DNA of 64,000 bases from Tetradesmus obliquus (lineage: Eukaryota; Chlorophyta; Chlorophyceae; Sphaeropleales; Scenedesmaceae): contig CP126198.1 in assembly GCA_030272155.1 (NCBI GenBank), forward strand, positions 5,616,501-5,680,500. Direction: 5' to 3'. The notes under the pieces were generated by a model. The model searched no databases. It had not been told where the DNA came from and was given only the letters and a program-made list of their open reading frames with translations. Made by a program: the position numbers and the translations under genes. Shown here in pieces: positions 23,179 through 37,400 of this stretch (positions are counted from its first letter, which is position 1; every line of letters begins with the position of its first letter).

Positions 23179-23489
23179 CAGAGTGCCGCCACTTCCCGCA
23201 CATCGCGCACCTCACAGTGGCCTGCGTCTTCAGCTTGGTCTTCGTCGCAGTTGCGGGCCTCTTCGCACTGGCTGATGTAACACCCAACCCAGTGAGCCAG
23301 AATTGGCTGGCCACAGCACATGCCGGCGTGGAAGTCAAGACCTGGGTGTTCAAAACCCTGATCGTTGTTTGCGCAAACGCGCTGACGGGGCATTGGAAGG
23401 GCCAGGTCACGCCGATTCTGATCTTCGCCACGTGGATTTTCTATGTGCACGTGCGCTGGGTGAGTTGCTGTGGGCTGGCAGTTCGAGGC

Positions 23490-23528
<39 letters not shown>

Positions 23529-26500
23529 CTACTACTCTCCAATGATAATAGGATGGAATGCACGTGCCAGCTTTTGATACATCTCCTGGTGCTGCTGCTC
23601 ATGTACTCTCATTCTGTGCACCCTGCTATCATTTTGCTGACGCAGCAACCCTACTACTTCCAATGGATGAACCACATCCGAGCGGGTCTATACGCCATGA
23701 CAGCTTTCGTAGCCCTCATGCTGTCAATCAACGCATGGTGGGAGCAAGCCCTGCAGATGAACAACAGCGTGCCAGGAGAGCAAAAGGCGGCCCGCAGCAT
23801 TGCCCGTGCGCAGGTGCTGTCACAGCTGGTGCTGCCGCTGCTGCCTGCTGCGGCGGCTGTGGGTGTGGCTGTGTCGTGGCTGCGGCTGAACATCGCCACC
23901 AGGCGCGCCCTGGACAAGTTCAGGTGCGGCTGCTACAAAGAATGCATCTACAACAGAGTTCTACGACTATGGTCTGTCATTCATCAGCATGCAGCGTGCA
24001 GGGTGCTTTGCTCCGTGCAGTGGCCGTCCTCAGCATGTAGAGTGTGCCTCAGAGCTCGTGCTGTTGTTTAGCAGCCGGCAGCGGCGGCTGTGGGTGTGGC
24101 TGTGTCGTGGCTGCGGCTGAACCTCGCCACCAGGCGCGCCCTGGACCAGTTCAGGTGGGTTTATAAAGATGGGAAAACTATGTATTTTCATGCAGCATAG
24201 GGCTGTAATGCTGGATGGAGCAGGCCCTGCAGTTCAGCGCCAGCCTGTCAGCAGAGCAGCAGGCGGCTCGCAGCCTGGCCAAGTTCAGGTGGGGCTGCTG
24301 GAACTGGATCCAACAACACATCAACTGCAGCCTGCAGATAGGCTGGCTAGTGTTACTTGCTGTTGACAGCATCTTTAGCCCTTAGTAGACGACGTTGCAC
24401 AGCCTGTTGAAAATTGCTGCTCCGTGAGCGGCGTGGTCAACATGCCTTGGACGCATGCCGCAGGGCGCTGGGCGCCGTTGAGGCTGATATATTCCCGCGC
24501 TGAAACATCCACAAGTTTGCAGAGGATGCCGACCTCACAGATTTCAAGCTGCCTGTTTCCAATGTACCACTGTGTGCTGTGTTGTCAACTGATGTAATGC
24601 CGCAGGGCTCTGGGCCCGGTTGAAGCTGAGAGTGTACCTGGGCTGAAGGACGTGCACAAGTTTGTGGACCCATGGGAGGTGGAGATCATCGCACGCTGCT
24701 GCAGGTGGGGGGAATGGGATTTGAATATATTTGAATCATAAAAACTCTCTCAGTGCCGAGCTGGATCATGCCGATGCTGCTGCTGCTGTTGGCGGATTGT
24801 GCTGCTAGCGGCTGCGGGAGTTATGGAGTGTGCAGCTGTCCGGCGGTAAGGGTGATTAAATGCATGCGCCTGCTGATGCGCTGCGAGTCGCTGTTGAGGC
24901 AACCACGTAGAATCACCAGACCCATGCTGCTTGCATGCTGATGGTTGTGAGTGTCGTCGCTCACCAGAGTGATGCTGCTGGCCGCCCTGCTGCACATGAC
25001 ACCTGCTGCTGCAGGCGCTGGGCTGACTATGAGGATAAGGAGCTGGACCAGTTTTGAACAACCTGTTGCTTGTCTGCTGGTGTTTGGGGTGTTGGGTAAT
25101 GCAGCTGTTGAATTGCTGCTGCTGGCTGCCCCAATGCATCCAAAACTGCCAATATGTTTGTTGACATGCTGCTGCTGCTGCAGGCGCTGGACTGACTATG
25201 AGGATAAGGAGCTGGACCAGGGCGCAGTGAAGCTGGCAGAGACGGTCATCAAGGTGCGCGGCACTTGCTGTTTGACCAGGGTTGACCAGCGTTGACCAGG
25301 TTTGACCATATCCACCAGCCTTCAAGCATGTCTGATCATGTGAGGATAGGAGCCACAACCTAGTGCACAACAGCGGCACCAAATCCATGATCTGCTATTC
25401 CCTGCCGTGGCTGCTGCAGGCCGGCCTGGCATGCTTCCTTTACAGCGGGCTAATGTTACAGCAGTAGTAAAGACTTTGCATCCACAACCTTTTGACTCAT
25501 GTTGCTGCAGGCCGGGCTGGCTCGCTTCCCTCACAGCGGTCACATGGTGCTCATCTATGTCAACTTCCTGGGCAGCATTTCCATGCCTGTAGCACTCAAC
25601 ACACCACACTGCATCTTCAACCTTCCTGGGCAGCGTGGCCAACAGCACTCAACACACCACACTGCATCTTCAACCTTCCTGGGCAGCGTGGCCAACAGCA
25701 CTCAACACACCACACTGCATCTTCAACCTTCCTGGGCAGCGTGGCCAACAGCACTCAACACACCACACTGCATCTTCAACCTTCCTGGGCAGCGTGGCCA
25801 ACAGCACTCAACACACCACACTGCATCTTCAACCTTTGAACCCATGCTGCTGCAGGTTGGGCTGGCTCGCTTCCCCCACTGCGGGCACATGGTGCTCATC
25901 TATGTCAACTTCCTGGGCAGCGTGGCCAACCTCACAACATCACTAATCACACTGCATCCACAATACGTATTTCTCCCATGCTGCTGCAGGCCGGGCTGGC
26001 TCGCTTCCCCCACTCTGGGCACATGGTGCTGGTGTACATCAACTTCCTGGGCAGCGTGGCCAACAGCACTCAAAACACTACAATGCATCCACAACCTGTT
26101 GACTCATGCTGCTGCAGGCCGGGCTGGCGCGCTTCCCTCACAGCGGTCACATGGTGCTGGTGTATGTCAACTTCCTGGGCAGCGTGGCCAACAGCCAGCA
26201 GGCCTGCAGCAGCCAGCTGCAGGCGGCCAAGAAGCTGGAGCCAAGCTGGCTGGACAGGTGCGGCAGGGCCCTGGCAGCGCCATTAGTAACAGTTTGATGT
26301 TAGATCAGTTGGGTGTTGGGATGTCAAACAGCTGCAGGCAGCCAAAAAGCTGGAGCCCTCCTGGCTGGAGAGGTGCGGGGTGGACGGGGCAGCATAACAC
26401 TGCTGATTGTTACATATCAATGCCAATTTCAGTTACTCTTGCAGCAGCCAGCTGCAAGCGGCCAAAGCTGGAGCCAAGCTGGCTGGACAGGTGCGGGGCG

Positions 26501-27570
26501 GACCGAGGCAAAGTGGGCTTGACGTAGTGCGGTTAGCTGTCAAACTTCACCACCATCCTTGCAGGGAAGATGGTGCAGTTGGCTTTGTGGGCCGGTTTGC
26601 GTTTGAACTTGGCGTGCTTCAGTTACTTCTACATCAGCGTGGCCTGCTGGCATGCAGCACGATAACATCAGGCTGCAGCTGCGACGGCCTTCTGTGAGCA
26701 CGTGCCCCATGACGAACTAACACAGGTAGAGGGTGTGGAGCCCAGGGGCGCTGCCCCTGGCCACACACACCCTCTTAGCCTTAACTTACCCAGGAGCTGC
26801 AGAGCGGCCTGGGTAGTCACTCACTCACTCACTCACTCACATCAAACACGCTGCGCGCCTGCTCGCACGCGCGCTGCTTGCTGTGCCGTGCCAGTTACAT
26901 CAGCTTTGTTTGACTGGGCTTGAAGCATCACTGACTGTCTTTCACATGTCGCGCTGTGTCTGCCTGCGCAGGTACGTCATCTTCGTGCGCGACCAGCAGC
27001 AGGCGGCGCGGCTGCAGCAGCACAGCGGCAGCAACGTGGAGAGTGCGCTGGACCTGGTGGGATACGTGGAGTTCCAGCATAGCTACAGGTGGGCCCCGCT
27101 GCTGCTTGCCACACATTTTATGTGTTTGCTGCTGCTCTTGGGTATCCTCACCAGTTTTCGAGCGATACAACAGCTGCTATGTGTCTTTGTATCATAAACT
27201 CCACAGCTGTGGATTTTGGCTATGGCAGGTGTAGCAGTTCACGCCATCTATCAGTCCTGCCTGTCCAGTGGCTGTCAGGTGGATCTGAGGTTGAACCATG
27301 ATGGAAATGCATTGATGCTCTTGCCGGCTTGTGCATTGCTGCTGCTGCTGCTTCACCACTACCACGCAGGCAAGTGCTCAAGGCGCACAAGACCGCGCTG
27401 TACGCGCAGCGCTCCTTCTGGAAAGTGCTGCTGCACAGCAACGTGTCCTTCAGCGCAGTGGTGAAGGCCTTCAGGCATATTGAGGCCACGCGCGGCAGAG
27501 CAGACAAGACATACCAGACGGTGTTGGAGCGCTACCCGACGAATGTGAAGGTGTGTGGCTGTCAATGGTG

Positions 27571-27662
<92 letters not shown>

Positions 27663-28940
27663 TGGCGTGTAGCGTCAATGTGTGTTGCTGCCTGTGGTGG
27701 TGCTCGTGCCGACAAGACATACCAGACAGTGCTGGAGCGCTACCCGACGAACGTGAAGGTGCGGCGCTGGTTTGACTGAAGGGAATGGAAAAAGGGGAAC
27801 TATAAGGTCGGTGTAGGGATGAGCGCTACCAGACTAATGACAAGGCGCTTTGCTGGAAAAGCTACTTACACAGCTACACAGCACCCCTCAGTACCACAAG
27901 AAACGTGATCACCGATGTTATGTTGATGGCTGTGAAATCCCACCCATGGTTGGCGTCCAATTGCTTTGTGGTGTGCTGCTCTCCCTGTACACTCCCACTG
28001 CTGCTGCAGGTGCTGCGTGCGTATGCGCGCTTCCTGGAGGATGTGAAGAACGACCCATGGTCGGCGTCCAAGTACTACACGTGAGCCCAACGTGGGAACG
28101 GCAGCAGCACAGCAACATAATATGGCCAATTTATCCTCCCTCGACACGCGTAGCCTGGTATCTATCAGTGATGGTGAAGTGCATCAGCAGGCTGATGTTG
28201 CACTTCGACCAAGCTTGACAAATGTTTGACTAATATGTGACCAAGCTTTGACTTGGTTTTTGTCTGAGCAGGGAAGCTGACAAGCTAGAGGAGCAGGAGG
28301 GTTGTGAGGGTGCAGAGGCGCTGAGCCTGATGGAGACCACTCATGCAATGCCTTGACCATGTTTGACCAACGTTTGACCAACTTTGACCATGTTTGACCA
28401 CGTGCAGGGAGGCCGACAAGCTGGAGGAGCAGGAGGGCACTGAGGGCACTGAGGCGCTGAGCCTGATGGAGACCGCCCATGCACATAGTTTGACCACATT
28501 TGACCAAAATGTGACCGAATTGGACCATGTTTTACCGTGCAGGGAAGCCGACAAGCTTGAGGTGCAGGAGGGCGCTGAGGGCGCTGAGGCGCTGAGCCTG
28601 ATGGAGACCACTCATGCACACAGTTTGACCAAAGTTTGACCAACTTTGACCATGTTTGACCACTTGCAGGGAGGCCGACAAGCTGGAGGAGCAGGAGGGC
28701 GCTGAGGGCGCAGAGGCACTGAGCCTGATGGAGACCACAGCAGGGGCTGATGCAGCAGCAGGCGGCATCAAGCAAGTTGATGAGAAGACAAACGCGGTGT
28801 GCGTGATCAACGCGACAGGCACGATACAGATGGCTAATAAGGTGCGGCTGGCTGCGCAGCGCCGTCCAGCAGTGGCTTGTCGGCTGCTGCTGCTGCTGAC
28901 GCCTTTGGTGCTGCTCCTGCTGCTGCTGCTGCTGCTGCTG

Positions 28941-28986
<46 letters not shown>

Positions 28987-29320
28987 AGGTGCTGCTCAAG
29001 ATGTTTGGCTATCGCAAGGGCGAGCTAGAGGGCAAGAATGTGGCACTGCTGTTGCTGCTGCTACTTCGACTTCGCTGCTGCTGCTGCTGCTGTTGTTGTA
29101 GGTGCTGCTCAAGATGTTTGGCTATCGCAAGGGTGAGCTGGAGGGCCAAAACGTGGCGCTGCTGATGATGCTGCTGCAGCTGCTGCTACTACTCTGACAT
29201 CGCTGGTGCTGCTGCTGCTGCTGTAGGTGCTGTTGAAGATGTTTGGGTACTGCAAGGGCAGGCTGGAGGGCAAGAACGTGGCGCTGCTGCTGCTGCTGCT
29301 GCTGATGCTGCTACTTTGAC

Positions 29321-29355
<35 letters not shown>

Positions 29356-31741
29356 AGGTGCTCCTGAAGATGTTTGGCTACCGCAAGGGTGAGCTGGAGG
29401 GCAAAAACGTGGCGCTGCTGCTGCTGCTGATGCTGCCTCTTTGACTTTGCTGCTGCTGCTGCTGCTGCTGCTGTAGGTGCTCCTGAAGATGTTTGGCTAC
29501 CGCAAGGGCGAGCTGGAAGGCAAGAACGTGTCACTGCTGATGCCTCAGCCCTACAGCGGCCGCCACAACGGCTACCTGCGCAACTTCCAGACCACCGGGC
29601 AGCCCAAGATCCTGGACAAGACGCAGGAGGTGGGTCCACCATCATATCATCTATTTCTGACACCAAATCATATAGCATCCAGCTGCAATGTTTGCTGTAT
29701 CAATGGCTACCTGCGCAACCTCCAGACCACCAGGCAGCCCAAGGTACTGGACAAGACACAAGAGGTGGGTCTCGCTGTGTCATTGTACATCTGATACAGC
29801 AGCCGGTTGCACGAGTTTGCTGATGCAGCGGCTACCTGCGCAACTACCAGACAACCGGCCAGCCCAAAATACTGGACAAGACGCAGGAGGTGAGGCAGGC
29901 ATCCTGCGATCATAACAGATTGTAGCCGATTTGATATGTGTTTGCAGTTTTAGTGCTACCTGCGGAACTACCAGGCCAGCGGGCAGCCCAAGATTCTAGA
30001 CAAGCAGCAGGAGGTGTTTGAAGCCCTGTCGCCAGTCATCTCAGATAACAGCCATTCGCCTGCTGCAGGAGCTGTGCATGGTTCCAGCGACGCGGCACGT
30101 GCTTCTGCTCGTACCCTCATTTGATCAAGTACGGTGTGTTTGACTTTGTATTGTGCAGATGGCGGCGCTCTATGAGGAGCACTAGTAGTATTACGTGTTC
30201 CAGATCACACTGCACATCATTCACAAAACTTCCAGCATGTCCTAATGAATATTGTTTGCAATTTGCAGATGGTGGCGCTGCACAAGGAGCACTACGTGTT
30301 CCCCGTCACGCTGGGCGTCACGCGCGTGAGCGGCACCGGGGCTGAGGCCATGTTCATGGGAGTGATGCGGCCCGCGCTTGAGGACGCCGGGGCAGTGAAA
30401 GCCTGGATCATGCCCGGTGAGCATCACATTAGTATTTTTTGAGGTAGGAACTTCAACAGAATCACATGCTGTGTGACCAGCTCATGGTGTGAAATTTGAA
30501 AAATGACCGGAGGTTTGTGGTGTTTAGGCCGGTGCCGTTGGGTTGGGTGTATGGGCTGATGCCATGTTCATGGGCGTGATGCGGCCCGCGCTTGAAGACG
30601 CAGGGGCGGTCAAGGCCTGGTTAATGCCGGGTGAGCATGTTTTTATGGTTTAGACCCTGATCGTTTGAAGGCTTGTGCTGATGATAAATGGGATCTTCAA
30701 CAGCATCACATGCTGTGTGATCAGCTCATGCTGTGATATGTGAAAGATGGCAGGAGGTTTTTGGGTGGGTGTATGGGCCGAGGCCATGTTCATGGGCGTG
30801 ATGCGGCCTGCAACTGAAGATGCAGGGGCGGTGAAAGCCTGGATCATGCCCGGTGAGGGGTGGCAGAGAGAGCTTTTTATTCGAATGTTGCTTGATTCAA
30901 ATTATAACTGCGTTAGAAGCGGTAAAGGCCTGGATCATGCTCCAGATCTTTTGGGTTCAGTTTTCAAATGCTCTTCCGTGAATGATGCAAACAAGGACCA
31001 GCACAAGCCTGGCAACGCCAACAGCTGCTGGCTGTACCTGCGTTGGATGTTGCAAACGCAGGCGGCAGTCATGCTGTGTGTGGACGCGCACTTCACGCAC
31101 TGGTTCAGATCTTTGCATGGGTACCTAAATGCCACCCCCTCAACACATCTATGTTGCATTTACATGCAAACGCAGGCGGCATCATGCTGTGTGTTGACGC
31201 GCGCTTCACAGACTGGTTCGGCAAGTCTCCCGTGGACTGCGTGGGGCGGCCACTCTCCTCGCTGGCGGTGGACGGCGATGCGCTCACCGGGTGAGCTGAC
31301 AGTTGTTTGACCACGCTTTGACCCAACTTTGACTGCAATGTATAACATCTTAACTGCCATGACAAACTCTAAGCACTCAACCTTAATTGCGTGAGGCGGC
31401 CACTCGCTGGCAGTGGACGGCGACGCGCTTACCGGGTGAGTTTGGTCAACCCGCAGTTGACAGTTGTTTGACCACGCTTTGACTCAATCTTGACTGCAAT
31501 GTTTGGCAAGTGTTAGCACCTGGACTTGTGCTGCGTGGGGCGGCCACTCCTCGCTGGCAGTGGACAGCGACGCACTCAGCGGGTAAGTACATATGGCTGC
31601 GTGTTCGACCATGCTTTGGACAAGCTCTTTAGTAGAAGTAGCATAGCATAAACACGTCATTCAGCCCATAACACACCGTTTACTGCAGCTGCATTCCCAA
31701 GCTCCGTCTCACCTCCCATCTCATACCCCTGCTGCTGCTGC

Positions 31742-31780
<39 letters not shown>

Positions 31781-34454
31781 AGGCTGGTGGAGCGCGCCAT
31801 GACAGCCAAGCAGGCTGAGCTGGATGCTGGGCTGGTGTGCCTCAAGGGCGTGGCACTGACACACAAATATGCCGACCCCGTGGCTGTTGACATCACCATT
31901 GAGATGGGAGGTGAGGGGGCCGGGGTGTAGGGTTTAAGGTGTGGGATGTTTGGGTTTAGGGTTGTAATGCTTACACACTGGGCTGTGGCACTGACACACC
32001 AGTACGCAGACCCAGTGGCGGTGGACATCACCATCGAGATGGGAGGTGAGAGAGTGCCAAGGATTCATTGTGGTGTTGCACACCTGATATGGCCAAGCTT
32101 CCTGCTCATTGCTGCCCCAACATGGCTGCGCGCCCGCTGCGCTGCACCCATAAAAGCACGCATTTCCTCACCACTCAACCGCCACCGTCCGTAAATGCGC
32201 ATCAAATTGCCGCCGGCGGGCGCCCGCCTGCTGCCATGACGTCACATCTGAGTGTCCTACCCTTTGCGCAGGCACTGATGTGCATCGGCTGCTGGTTGCT
32301 ACAATCCGCAAGGGCGCCGCCGCCAGTGAGCACCTGATGGTCACTGACCACAAGGGACGCATCTGTTGCGTGATTGATGTTTGCAACAACAGTCAACTTT
32401 TCACTCCGCAGGCACGGACACGCAACAGGTGCTGGTGGCCACAATTTCGAATGTGCAACACACACTCTTTCATTCATGCATGCATTACTAGTGTCTATTT
32501 CTGCTGCTCTGCAGGCACCGACGCGCAGCGCCTGCTAGTGGCCACCATCCGCAAAACTGCTGGCGAGGCCGCCACCATCCGCACGCGCGCATCAGATTTT
32601 GCCGGGGGCCGTCCGCCTGCTGCCATGACGTCACATGTTAATCTCCTGCCCTTTGCGCAGGCACTGATGCGCAGCGTCTGCTGGTTGCCACCATCCGCAA
32701 AACTGCTGGCGCCGCCGCCAGCGAGCACCTGATGGTCACCGACGACAAGGGACGCATCTGTTACGTGATGGATGGTTGTAACAACAGTTTTTCAATCTGC
32801 AGGCACGCACACGCAACAGCTGCTGGTGGCCACCATCCTGAACGTGCAGCACACACAGTTTCCATAAAAAGCATCTACTTCTGCTGCCCTGCAGGCACTG
32901 ATGCGCAGCGCCTGCTGGTGGCCACCATCCGCAAAACTGCTGGCGCCGCCGCCAGCGAGCACCTGATGGTCACCGACCACAAGGGACGCATCTGTTAAGT
33001 GATTGATGGTCGTAACAACACTCACGTTGCCACGCTGCAGGCACTGATAAGCAGAGTGCCTGCTGGTGGCAACTATCTGAAATGCGCCATTGTACATGCT
33101 GGCAGACTGATTTCAAACAATGGGTACAATTTGCTGCCTTGCAGGCACTGATGCGCAGCGGCTGCTGGTGGCAACAATCCGCAAAAATGCTGGGGCTGCC
33201 GCCAGCGAGCACCTGATGGTCACCGACCACAAGGGCCGCATCTGTTATGTCATTGCTGGTAGTAACAACAGTCAATTTTTCTTTCTGCAGGCACAGACAC
33301 GCAACAGCTGCCGGTGGCCACTATCCTGAACGTGCGGCACACACAGTTTCCATAAAAAAGCATCTACTTCTGCTGCTCTGCAGGCACTGATGCGCAGCGG
33401 CTGCTGGTGGCCACCATCCGCAAAACTGCTGGCGCCGCCGCCAGCGAGCACCTGATGGTCACTGACCACAAAGGCCGCATATGTTACGTGACAAGCGCGC
33501 TGGCAGCCCTGCTGGGCAGTAGCCCCAAGGCGCTGCTGCGCACCGACTTTGCGCGGCTGATGGCACAGCCGTTCATGCAGCTGCACGCCAAGTGGTTGAA
33601 GGTGTGTGTGACCAGGGGAAGGAGGGGCAGCTGCCGCGCGGGTGCCCCAGTTGTGCTGATTAGCCTCTGCCTGCCTCTTCGCTTATCTTTGGCTTATCTT
33701 CAAAAAGTCCTCGTATCCTCAGGTTATCCGCTGAACTGTGTGCTCCTGCCTGACATGCCGGGCAAGGTTCCGGCGGGCAGCTGCCGTGCGGGTGCCCCCG
33801 TGGTGCGGATCAGCCTCTGCCTGCCTCTCCAAATATCCTCAAAGCATCCTCAAACATCAACCCGCTCATCATGCTGTGTAACTGCAGGACATGCCGGGCA
33901 AGATCCCTGCGGGCAGCTGCCGTGCGGGTGCCCCTGTGGTGCTGATCAGCGCGTCGCGTGTGCCCATACCCGCCAAGCTGGACATCGCTGTGAGGGAGCA
34001 GGGCGAGGACAACATCTTCATCGTCAAGGTGCGCTGCTGCTGCTGCTTCTGCTGCTGCTGCGGTTGCTGTTGAAGTTTCACTGGATCACACACCGTTGAT
34101 GTGAGGGAGCAGGGCGAGGACAACATCTTCATCGTCAAGGTGCGCTGCTGTTGCTGCTGCTGCTGCTGGGGTTGCTGGTATGTTTCGCTGCATTACATAT
34201 CACCGATGTGAGGGAGCAGGGCGAGGACAACATCTTCATCGTCAAGGTAGAGCCTGCTGCTGCTGCTGCGGCGGCGGCTGCTGCTGCTGCTGCTGCTGCT
34301 GCTGGGGTCAGCCAGCATGTCCAACTTTGAACCACAGAGCCTGTCTCAGCAACGTGCACCCTTGGCCAAATCTTGGAAATGCTGCACATTTGTGATAGCG
34401 GTGGACATCGCTGTGAGGGAGCAGGGCGAGGACAACATCTTCATCGTCAAGGTG

Positions 34455-34489
<35 letters not shown>

Positions 34490-37400
34490 GGGTTTCTGCT
34501 GCTGCTGCAGCTGCACAGAGTCTGCGAGCAACCCAATACTGGACAGCAGGGCCTGGCCCTCCCTGCACCGAATGCTGCATGGGCCACATCATTGTGCTGC
34601 ACCTCCCCCAGAGCCTTTGGAGGCCGGTGCTTGAACTCTGTCAACTGATGTGCTGCTGCTGCTGCTGCTGCTGCTGTCGCGCACAGTTCATGCCGTGCAC
34701 CTTCCACGCAGTCCTTGCCAGCCGCCGGCTCTCCCTCACCGAACACTTACCAACTGCTGCTGTTGCTGCTCCCTTGCACTGCTGCTTCCCTGCATGTCAC
34801 GCCCTGCACCTTCCCCGCGGCGTTGGACGGCCGCCGGCTGTCCCTCACCATCGACAGCGCCGGCAGCATCCTGGAAGTGGGCTGCCGATGCCTAAACCCT
34901 GTCTGTTGATGTGCAGGTGCCCTTGCTGCTGTGCCGCACAAGTTGCACCCTTCACCTTCCTCATACCCCTGGCCAGCCGCCAACTAACTCTTACTAACCG
35001 CTGCTGTTGCTGCTTTTTTCTGCTGGTTTCTTGCTGCAACATCACGCAGGCCACGCCCTTCACCTTCCCTGCAGCGCTGGACAGCCGCCGTCTCTCCCTC
35101 ACCATCAACAGCGCCGGCACCATCCTCGAAGTGGGCGACTCGCCTGCTGCCGTGTTTGGCTTTGCGCCCGGGCTGCTGCTGGGGCGCAACGTGTCGGAGT
35201 GTGTGGACGTGTTCAGGGGCCTGCCTCAGACGGATGGGCCGCAGGGCTTGGACATGGAGCACGTGCTGGCGGTGCTGGTGCACAAGTGAGTGTGTTGGTG
35301 TTCACCTGTTTACTTTCTGTCTCAGACCATGTGCTCATCCTGTTGCGGTTCATACCTTCTAGGACGGTGCCTTGGCCCCCTTACCCTCTCCAGACATTGG
35401 GGAAAGTGTGTTGCGCTGGGGCGCAACGTGTCGGAGTGTGTGGACGTGTTCAGGAGGTTGCCGCAGGGGCTAGACGTGGAACACGTGCTGGCAGTACTGG
35501 TGCACAAGTGAGTGGGAAGGAGCATGTACGTACATTTGCTGTGTTTGCAGCAGTTGCGTGTATCATAGCTCTCTAGCTGTATTTGAAGTCTCACTGTGTC
35601 ACATGGCCCTTGTTGCTGCAGGGTGCTTGAGCAGAAGGATGCCAGCTGTATGCATCTGAAGCCTGCCTGTCCTGCTGCTGCTGCCGCTGCTGCTGCTGCT
35701 GCTGCTGCTGCTGCAGGGTGCTTGAGCAGAAGGATGCCAGCTGGCGCTGCGGCGTGCACCCGCCCATGACAGCAGCGGAGGTGGCGGCAGCACAGGTGCG
35801 CTGCGCAGCTGGCAGCACCCGCGGCCCAGCTTACTTTGCTGTATCAGCTTCATTACGTGTCGTCTCCTTTGCCTTCTATGCTGCGCGTGCACTTGGATCA
35901 GGTGCTTTGTTACGCTTTGGTTGGAAATGAGCATCGCCATGCATTCCTTTTCTACCCCCAGGCTCACGTTATCCAGGCCAACATGCTGGCCAGCCGCACC
36001 AGGCTGCACTACCGGCCTGGTGTTGCTCGGAATTGGTTGAAGCTCAGTGCTATATGCCGCATCAGTGCTCCCCTGAGCCGGCGCACGCTGATCCAGGCCA
36101 AGATACTGGCCAGCCTTGACGCCACTCACTGTGTAACATCTGTTGTCGTGCATGACTTCTCTTTCCGCAGGCGCATGTGATCCAGGCCAACATGCTGGCC
36201 AGCCGCACCAAGGCCGCGCTGCTGTCATAACTGTTGTAGCATGTTATAACACGCTGGCGTTATGCATTTTCTCCCGCCCACAGGCGCACGTGATCCAGGC
36301 CAACATGCTGGCCAGCCGCACCAAGGCCGCACTGCTGCCACACCTGTTACAACATGTTATAACGTGTTCTGAACCACACCTTCTCTGTATGCAGGCACAC
36401 GTGGTCCAGGCCGACATGCTTGCTAGCCGCACCAAGGCCGCGCTGCTGTCCAAACTGTTATAACTGTCATGACATGTTGTTGTTCGTGCCATTTTGCCCC
36501 CCAGGCGCATGTGATCCAGGCCAACATGCTGGCCAGCCGCACCAAGGCCGCGCTGCTGTCACTGGAAGTCACCGAGCACGAGCCCGACGAGGCAGCAGGG
36601 CAGCACGAGGCGGCTGTCAGCATTGTGCTGCACCTGTGGCGTGCTGAGATGCTGATGGGCGTTGTTGAAGTAGATAAGGAGGGGCAGGTGGCGAAAGCGG
36701 GGTGCTGCGCGCTGCACCAGCCAGGTGCGTTGGTTTTTTGCCTGCAGATCTAGTTGTGTCGGGAGTGGTTGTGTCGAGTGCTGCATGCTGCACCAGCCAG
36801 GGTGGGTGTGTTGCGCCTGATGTGTTGGGGCTCAGCAATGAGCACGAGCCCGACGAGGCAGCAGGGCAGCACGAGGCGACAGTCAGCTCGTGCTGCACCT
36901 GTGGCGCGCTGAGATGCTGATGGGCGTTGTTGAAGTTGATAAGGAGGGGCTGGTGGCCAAGGCCGGCTGCTGCGCACTTCACCAGCCAGGTGAGCGCAGA
37001 CATCGGGTTTGCGGCTGTGCTGCTGTGTGTTGAGGCGTGGTGTGTGATTTGGCAGCAAGGGATTGAGGAATGTGGCTGTGTGCTTGAGATGCTGATGGGC
37101 GTGGTGGAGGTGGATAAGGAGGGGCTGGTGGCAAAAGCTGGTTGCTGCGCGCTGCACCAGCCTGGTGGGTGGGTGGGTGGGTTTTGCTTGCAGATGATCA
37201 GCTGTGTTCGGGGTGGGATGGGCTGAAGTGTGCTGCAGCATGCTGCACGCTGCACAGCCAGGTGGATGCTGAGGTGTTGAGGCGCAGCTGTGCAGCAGCA
37301 GCAGCAGCAGCAGCAAGTGCAGCAGCAGCACTGGAAGCAGCTGTGCCTGACGCAACCCTTGATGTTGGCTGTGCTCTGCTGAGGCAACATGTCGCTGCCG

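Noticed and set aside
20505..23182. Mutually exclusive alternative exons (Dscam-like) as the explanation of the copies
   Set aside because: The upstream copies have an acceptor but no matching donor and the downstream copies a donor but no acceptor, so most cannot be used as complete alternative exons.
22274..23431. 385-residue minus-strand open frame with repeated KWRHS-type motifs
   Set aside because: It is the reverse complement of the exon 5 acceptor array. The apparent protein repeats mirror the DNA repeats, and no start or splice logic supports it.
26731..26840. Transposon or MITE in intron 9
   Set aside because: Only a short palindrome and a TCAC microsatellite are visible; no terminal inverted repeats with target-site duplication or coding capacity could be identified.
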